From the IMG/VR virus record IMGVR_UViG_3300042469_000063, positions 1 to 32,718 of that record: a stretch of 32,718 nt of DNA; one strand, written 5' to 3'. The position numbers and the translations under genes are program-made. The notes beneath the pieces are model-generated. The model had not been told where the DNA came from and searched no databases. It saw nothing but the letters and a program-made list of their open reading frames with translations. The DNA comes from a virus. This document shows positions 29,445 to 32,718 of this stretch, piece after piece (the stretch's first letter is position 1; each line of letters starts with the position of its first letter).

Positions 29445-30311
29445 TTATAAATTTAAGTAACCTGTTTTATCCATTTTCATATTTAATAATTCTTCTGCTG
29501 GTTGTTTGCATTTATACATATATTCTCTATAATATAACACAAAACTAATGCGTAAGAAGTTTTCATCTGTATTTATAAAATCTGTATTTCCGTGCCATTG
29601 ATGCACATCAACAAAAAGCATATCAGTATTTTGTAAATCTATTGCTACTTTATATTGTGGTAAACAAAAATAACCACCAGTCCAATCGCCTTCACGATAT
29701 GCAATTAAATTACCAAAACCATCTGGATAATCACCAGCGTCTTGGTGTACTGCTGTTCTAAAATTTTTATTAACTGTTACAGTAGTAAATGAAGTATCAT
29801 CTATAATATAATTTTTATTTGTACCATCTGCTATTGCTTTTTGTTTTGCATAATGTGCTGGGCAAAGTTCTTTATATTTATTATCTACAAATTGTACAAA
29901 CGGAATGCCCTGTTTAAATTTATCAAAATAGTTTTTTGCAAATGCAGTTTTCCTACAATATTTAACCATAGCTGATGAGTCCATATAACCTACACTACCT
30001 GACTCTACTTTATTACCTACTGTTATATTACTAACTGAACCATCTTTACGAATACGTTTATGGCTGCTGCCAGAAGCATAACCTCTACTTTCAGTTACTT
30101 CTATACTATCTTTAAATGAATTTACACCCAACATTAATGTTTCTAATGGCATAGCATTTTTTCTAAATCTAAATAATAAATTACCATTTACATCATAACC
30201 ATCAGCATCTTCTGTAATTAATAAATCATAATTTTTTTCATTAAGGTATTTACCTTTTAATTTTTCTGTTTGTTCGTCAGTTAGTTGTTTTTTTAATTTA
30301 TAAGTTTCCAT
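29445..30311 (-). CDS. TET/JBP-family 2-oxoglutarate/Fe(II) dioxygenase, 288 aa
   Basis: The double-stranded beta-helix core runs from about residue 170 to 262. Iron ligands are H189 and D191 in FRTAVHQDAGD, and the distal H240 in VDVHQWHGNT. R254 in LRISFVLYYRE binds 2-oxoglutarate. Flanking motifs TTVTVNKNFRTA, GFGNLIAYREGDWTGGYFCLPQY and VAIDLQ match JBP1/JBP2-type enzymes closely. Phage TET/JBP enzymes oxidise the methyl group of 5-methylcytosine (or thymine) in DNA to hydroxymethyl. The methyltransferase at 2516-3370 is the likely source of substrate. The N-terminal 130 residues are a helical and strand-rich extension (MVKYCRKTAFAKNYF). It overlaps the 72-residue gene at 30298 by 14 bases. 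Confidence 0.92.
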   Translation of the reverse strand: METYKLKKQLTDEQTEKLKGKYLNEKNYDLLITEDADGYDVNGNLLFRFRKNAMPLETLMLGVNSFKDSIEVTESRGYASGSSHKRIRKDGSVSNITVGNKVESGSVGYMDSSAMVKYCRKTAFAKNYFDKFKQGIPFVQFVDNKYKELCPAHYAKQKAIADGTNKNYIIDDTSFTTVTVNKNFRTAVHQDAGDYPDGFGNLIAYREGDWTGGYFCLPQYKVAIDLQNTDMLFVDVHQWHGNTDFINTDENFLRISFVLYYREYMYKCKQPAEELLNMKMDKTGYLNL

Positions 30312-30516
30312 ATCTTTCTTTTAAAATAATTAATAATAAATCACTTAAATTTCCTTTTTGCTGGTATTCTAAACCAAATTCTTTTTTAATACCTTTTTTG
30401 CATAATGCTTTAAATTCTTTTAATTCTTCTGTACTAAAATATAACAATGTAGTTGTAATTTCAGTATTGTCTATTGGTGAATTATCTACACCCCAATCGT
30501 CTTCAAATAGTTTCAT
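30298..30516 (-). CDS. Hypothetical acidic protein of the dioxygenase operon, 72 aa
   Basis: Starts MKLFEDDWGVDNSPIDNTEITTTLLYFSTEELKEFKALCKKGIKKEFG and ends NLSDLLLIILKERYGNL. The N terminus is acidic with a DDWG motif, the rest helical and charged. It overlaps the dioxygenase gene by 14 bases, indicating coupled translation. A partner of the dioxygenase or a small regulator is possible. The DDWG and YFSTEELKEFK stretches look conserved-like, but I do not recognise the family. Confidence 0.65.
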   Translation of the reverse strand: MKLFEDDWGVDNSPIDNTEITTTLLYFSTEELKEFKALCKKGIKKEFGLEYQQKGNLSDLLLIILKERYGNL

Positions 30517-30522
30517 AATATT

Positions 30523-30741
30523 TTATTTTATAATTCTTCCGTTTAATGGAAATAATTCAGTTAGTACTTCATTACCTTTTTTAATTTTTTTTCTTTTAAT
30601 TATTAAATCTTCAGTTAATAATTCTTTTTGCCTACCTAAATAACCAAATACATCTCTATCTTTTTTGCATACTAAAGAACCAATATATTTTTTATCTAAA
30701 GTATAATAATCTTTTGAGTAACCTACTATTTCAAATTCCAT
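30523..30741 (-). CDS. Hypothetical basic protein of the dioxygenase operon, 72 aa
   Basis: A small strand-rich protein: MEFEIVGYSKDYYTLDKKYIGSLVCKKDRDVFGYLGRQKELLTED, ending LTELFPLNGRIIK. Basic overall. First gene after the gap containing the 16-base repeated element at 30801-30816, hence likely promoter-proximal. It may be a DNA-binding or SH3-like protein given its strand-rich composition; not recognised. Confidence 0.62.
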   Translation of the reverse strand: MEFEIVGYSKDYYTLDKKYIGSLVCKKDRDVFGYLGRQKELLTEDLIIKRKKIKKGNEVLTELFPLNGRIIK

Positions 30742-30765
30742 TTTTAGTTGTTTTTAATTTCTTTG

Positions 30766-30816
30766 TAAAAGTATTATTTAATTTAATTATATAAAATTAA
30801 TTAACATTTTTTTAAC
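30766..30816 (-). promoter_or_regulatory. Putative promoter of the hypermodification cassette with repeated 16-mer
   Basis: The 16-mer TTAACATTTTTTTAAC at 30801-30816 is identical to 32257-32272. About 25 bases downstream in the direction of transcription the minus strand has TACTTTTA (30773-30766), one mismatch from TAnnTTTG. This suggests a separately controlled start for the cassette. Confidence 0.45.
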
Positions 30817-31580
30817 TATAAAATCCCTCTTAAAACATACTGGTTTAAATCCATATCTTCTTCACCAAAGAAGTATTTATAGTTAGATATTGCTTGTTCT
30901 AACTTTGCTTCACCTTTAGCATAAAATTCATCACTACATTCAAAGATTGCTATATCTAAACTACCTTTGTCTATTGCAACAAAAAGAAAGTCATCAACAT
31001 CAAACATCTTTTTATATAAATATGCTTGTAAATCATAGCTATATTTGTCAGCACTATATCTAAAGTCTTTAACACCTGTTGTAGTTTTTAAATCTATAAT
31101 CATATTTGGTTTTAATATATCTGCTTTTGCTCTAAATGGTATTCCATCAATCATTTCAATAGCTGGTATTTCAGTTTGTGATTTACTCATTAAAGATACA
31201 ACTTCATTGTTTTTCATTAATGCATCAGTTAATCTTTCAGCATCATTGTATTCTTTTCTTGTGTATACTTCTAAACCTTGTTCTTTAGCCAGTTTGTATT
31301 CTTTTCCAGCTTTAGTTGCTACATCTACAATAACTAAATCATTTAATTTGTGTGGTTCTAAAATCATTGTGTGGAATAGTTTACCATCACGTAATGCTTG
31401 GCTTTCATCTGAACCATATTGTGTAACGTATTTATAAGTTTTAGGTGAACTAATAAGCATTTTAGCTGATGAACTACTTAATGCGTTTTTACCTAAATAA
31501 CCATAGTAGAAACCATCATCATACATATTATCTAATAGTTCTTGTTTATTCCATTGTTTGTTGTCAAATGTTGTTATCAT
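30816..31580 (-). CDS. RecE-like / PDDEXK exodeoxyribonuclease, 254 aa
   Basis: RecE/DUF3799-type nuclease. ISSPKTYKYVTQYGSDES (44-61) and ALRDGKLFHTMILEP with H70 form the N-terminal signature. The catalytic core has IPFRAKADIL with D154, MIIDLKTT with D163 and K165, and YSYDLQAYLYKKMF with Q185 (181-194). Such enzymes resect double-strand ends 5' to 3' and give the single strand to an annealing recombinase. The likely partner here is ERF at 4615-5184. The stop codon overlaps the repeated 16-mer by one base. Confidence 0.88.
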   Translation of the reverse strand: MITTFDNKQWNKQELLDNMYDDGFYYGYLGKNALSSSSAKMLISSPKTYKYVTQYGSDESQALRDGKLFHTMILEPHKLNDLVIVDVATKAGKEYKLAKEQGLEVYTRKEYNDAERLTDALMKNNEVVSLMSKSQTEIPAIEMIDGIPFRAKADILKPNMIIDLKTTTGVKDFRYSADKYSYDLQAYLYKKMFDVDDFLFVAIDKGSLDIAIFECSDEFYAKGEAKLEQAISNYKYFFGEEDMDLNQYVLRGIL

Positions 31581-31581
31581 C

Positions 31582-31785
31582 TTATCTAATTTTAATGTTG
31601 TTTAATAATTCATAGGTGTTATCCATATCTAATACTTCTCTAATTTGTTGTGCATAATTATCTGATGCATTCCATTCGTTAATTAAATCTTGCTTAATTG
31701 AATTAATTAATGTAATTTGAAATGTATTATACTCACCTGTTGTTTTTAAAAGTAAATCTAATTTTTCAATAATTTGTGTTTTCAT
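31582..31785 (-). CDS. Hypothetical protein, 67 aa
   Basis: Helical throughout: MKTQIIEKLDLLLKTTGEYN, INSIKQDLINEWNASDNYAQQIREVLDMDNTYELLNNIKIR. It lies one base before the exonuclease start side and is coupled to the preceding 38-residue gene by ATGA. A companion of the exonuclease is possible by position only. Confidence 0.62.
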   Translation of the reverse strand: MKTQIIEKLDLLLKTTGEYNTFQITLINSIKQDLINEWNASDNYAQQIREVLDMDNTYELLNNIKIR

Positions 31786-31898
31786 AATTTTATAATTGTT
31801 ATTGTTAATAATACTAATGCTGCTATTACTGCCCCTATTAAAATTCTTGTTGCTTGTTTTAATACAAAATCTAATTCTTTTTTATCTTCTGGTGTCAT
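31782..31898 (-). CDS. Small single-span membrane protein, 38 aa
   Basis: Starts MTPEDKKELDFVLKQATR, followed by a hydrophobic segment (LIGAVIAALVLLTITII, about 20-36) and a basic end. It is linked by ATGA on both sides. The first residues look like a shortened MTPxEKA start. It might insert into the inner membrane, e.g. as a superinfection or membrane-associated factor; unproven. Confidence 0.55.
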   Translation of the reverse strand: MTPEDKKELDFVLKQATRILIGAVIAALVLLTITIIKL

Positions 31899-32089
31899 AT
31901 TAAATTGTTTTTATAATTCATAATTTCATTTTTAACTTTATCCCAATATTGTAAATCTTTATATTCAATAATATTTAATACTTCATCAACTACATTTAAT
32001 GCAGATAAAATACCTTCACGTTCTGCTTGACTTGTATTCCAATAAGTAAACTTATTAATCAACTGTATTGCTTTCTCTTGTGGTGTCAT
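31895..32089 (-). CDS. MTPxEKA-family protein, 64 aa
   Basis: MTPQEKAIQLINKFTYW at the start, ILSALNVVDEVLNII in the middle and LQYWDKVKNEIMNYKNN at the end. It shares the start, the VDE stretch and the YWxxVKxEI end with 26931-27128 and the start with 1-126. Helical, no membrane segment. Coupled by ATGA to the downstream membrane peptide. Unknown role; repetition of the family in one phage suggests a modular adaptor or inhibitor. Confidence 0.68.
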   Translation of the reverse strand: MTPQEKAIQLINKFTYWNTSQAEREGILSALNVVDEVLNIIEYKDLQYWDKVKNEIMNYKNNLI

Positions 32090-32090
32090 A

Positions 32091-32180
32091 TTAAATTACG
32101 TTTAAAAGGATTAATGAACCAGTGAAAAATACAACCCATAATAATAATGCTAATGCGAAATCTTTTAATAATGTTTTCAT
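32091..32180 (-). CDS. Very small membrane peptide, 29 aa
   Basis: MKTLLKDFALALLLWVVFFTGSLILLNVI: a basic start and one hydrophobic segment of about 20 residues (8-28). It is the first gene after the promoter at 32213-32244 and ends one base before the MTPxEKA ATG. The short length limits confidence, but size, position and hydrophobicity agree with a real peptide. Confidence 0.5.
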   Translation of the reverse strand: MKTLLKDFALALLLWVVFFTGSLILLNVI

Positions 32181-32212
32181 AATGTTTGTGTTTTTAATTG
32201 TTAATTGTTTAG

Positions 32213-32244
32213 CAAATATAATACTTATTTTTAATTATAAACAA
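32213..32244 (-). promoter_or_regulatory. Bacteroidetes-type promoter with -7 and -33 boxes
   Basis: Minus strand TATATTTG (32220-32213) matches TAnnTTTG. TTG (32244-32242) lies 21 bases upstream, the expected -33 distance. It is the best promoter of the window and starts the unit of the exonuclease and small genes. Confidence 0.75.
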
Positions 32245-32254
32245 CTTATTAAAA

Positions 32255-32272
32255 CTTTAACATTTTTTTAAC
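32255..32272 (-). repeat. Copy of the CTTTAACATTT / TTAACATTTTTTTAAC element
   Basis: The plus-strand 11-mer CTTTAACATTT at 32255-32265 recurs at 5664-5674, 5675-5685 and 24745-24755. The overlapping 16-mer at 32257-32272 recurs exactly at 30801-30816. It sits about 35 bases upstream of the -7 box. Confidence 0.7.
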
Positions 32273-32299
32273 AAAAAAGGATAGCTATTAAACTATCCT
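32273..32299 (-). terminator. Rho-independent terminator after the 53-aa gene
   Basis: Minus-strand stem AGGATAG/CTATCCT, seven pairs with an eight-base loop, followed by U. It ends the DUF3310 transcript six bases after the stop at 32305. Confidence 0.85.
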
Positions 32300-32304
32300 A
32301 ATTT

Positions 32305-32466
32305 TCAATTTGCAAATCGCAATTTGTGTTGTATTGCTCGTATCTTATCATTTATCTTTTCATCATTTAAACCTTTTAAATAAAGTGCTTCCCTTTTCTT
32401 TAATAGATTTGTTAATATAAATTCTAATTGTAAAGTTTCAAATTCTATTTTTGTTTCTCTATCCAT
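32305..32466 (-). CDS. Hypothetical helical protein, 53 aa
   Basis: MDRETKIEFETLQLEFILTNLLKKREALYLKGLNDEKINDKIRAIQHKLRFAN is nearly all helix with basic C terminus. Overlaps the DUF3310 gene by 22 bases. Closed by the terminator at 32273-32299. It could be a small helical partner of DUF3310; not recognised. Confidence 0.6.
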   Translation of the reverse strand: MDRETKIEFETLQLEFILTNLLKKREALYLKGLNDEKINDKIRAIQHKLRFAN

Positions 32467-32672
32467 TGTTCCTGTTCTTTTCTTAAATATTGTAATTCTC
32501 TTTCTAAATAGTCAATAGCTTTTTCCAAGTCTTTAATATGTGTGCCTTTGTGTTTTGCTCTGGCTACATATTTAATTACATTTCCTTCATTAAAGTTTAA
32601 ATCATAGTCTTTAATAAAATCAATAACATCATAGTTTTTTTTGTTGTCGTAGTGTAATGGTACTCCTATCAT
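32445..32672 (-). CDS. DUF3310 protein, 75 aa
   Basis: Typical DUF3310 pattern: HYDNKKNYDVIDFIKDYDLNFNEGNVIKYVARAKHKG (residues 7-43), then DLEKAIDYLERELQYL. The glycine/asparagine-rich EGNVIKYVARA core is shared with small proteins of many phages, sometimes called nucleotide kinase-like although no activity is established. It is an early gene in these phages. ATG overlaps the stop of the partial gene to the right (ATGA). Confidence 0.85.
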   Translation of the reverse strand: MIGVPLHYDNKKNYDVIDFIKDYDLNFNEGNVIKYVARAKHKGTHIKDLEKAIDYLERELQYLRKEQEQWIEKQK

Positions 32673-32718
32673 AATTGTATATCTTTTAATTTTAATTCTT
32701 TTGCAAAATTTTCTATTT
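32669..32718 (-). CDS. Partial gene, C-terminal end only
   Basis: The last 15 codons of a frame (IENFAKELKLKDIQL) with TGA overlapping the DUF3310 ATG as ATGA. The overlap makes coding likely, but the protein cannot be named. The start lies beyond the window. Confidence 0.45.
   Translation of the reverse strand, partial: IENFAKELKLKDIQL

Noticed and set aside
31045-31437. Plus-strand open frame of 130 codons
   Set aside because: Entirely inside the RecE-like gene on the opposite strand, hydrophobic antisense composition.
1-32718. Window as a complete circular genome
   Set aside because: Joining the ends puts a stop one codon after the truncated gene at 1-126, where paralogues continue with VDE; no terminal repeats are visible.
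1-32718. CRISPR arrays, tRNA genes, insertion sequences, integrase
   Set aside because: I looked for spaced repeats, cloverleaf elements, transposase motifs and recombinase signatures on both strands and saw none.

Overview
The window is a stretch of a tailed double-stranded DNA phage (or a prophage lacking visible integration genes) of the Bacteroidetes, most likely one infecting Flavobacteriia. The reasons are the strong A+T bias, starts preceded by A-rich leaders instead of an AGGAGG box, -7 boxes of the TAnnTTTG type, a BACON-like domain in a tail protein, and many proteins of kinds I associate with phages of this phylum. Every convincing gene is on the minus strand, so transcription runs from high to low coordinates. 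Both ends cut through genes. I see no integrase, repressor, DNA polymerase, tail sheath or tRNA, so a siphovirus is likely and the genome is probably longer than the window.

Reading in the direction of transcription (right to left): 32718-30816 is an early block with a DUF3310 protein, several tiny genes and a RecE-like exonuclease. 30741-28218 is a DNA hypermodification cassette: two 72-residue unknowns, a TET/JBP-type dioxygenase, a PD-(D/E)XK-like protein and a TET-associated glycosyltransferase. 28218-26748 holds a protein with a DnaA domain IV and small genes. 26747-25312 encodes the terminase. 25226-16616 is mostly the tail module: a chaperone with a probable -1 frameshift, neck/tail completion proteins, two large tail-tip proteins and a tape measure protein. 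16521-10044 is the head module: XkdF-like protease, scaffold candidate, major capsid protein, tail tube candidate, portal and connector. 10379-7606 encodes the fibre and accessory proteins. 7603-6344 is the lysis cassette: holin candidate, small membrane protein, T4-type lysozyme and a unimolecular spanin. After a nearly pure A/T segment come NinG, ERF recombinase, SSB and a RecA-like ATPase. The last stretch (3370-1) carries a C5-cytosine methyltransferase, a sigma factor, a second PD-(D/E)XK-like protein and small unknowns.

The most notable system is the likely cytosine hypermodification pathway. The methyltransferase (2516-3370) would make 5-methylcytosine, the dioxygenase (29445-30311) would oxidise it, and the glycosyltransferase (28218-28985) would add a sugar, protecting phage DNA from restriction. 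A PD-(D/E)XK-like protein sits between the last two enzymes and may be an undescribed member. Other points of interest are a long dual-coded overlap in the tail chaperone gene, a portal fused to a gpF-like cysteine/histidine domain, a tail-before-head module order, an 89-base run without G or C, a repeated CTTTAACATTT element next to promoters, and a family of small MTPxEKA proteins.

Neighbouring genes are very often joined by ATGA or TAATG stop/start overlaps, and several genes shorter than 60 codons fit these overlaps exactly. Hairpins followed by U-tracts on the minus strand divide the genome into transcription units.
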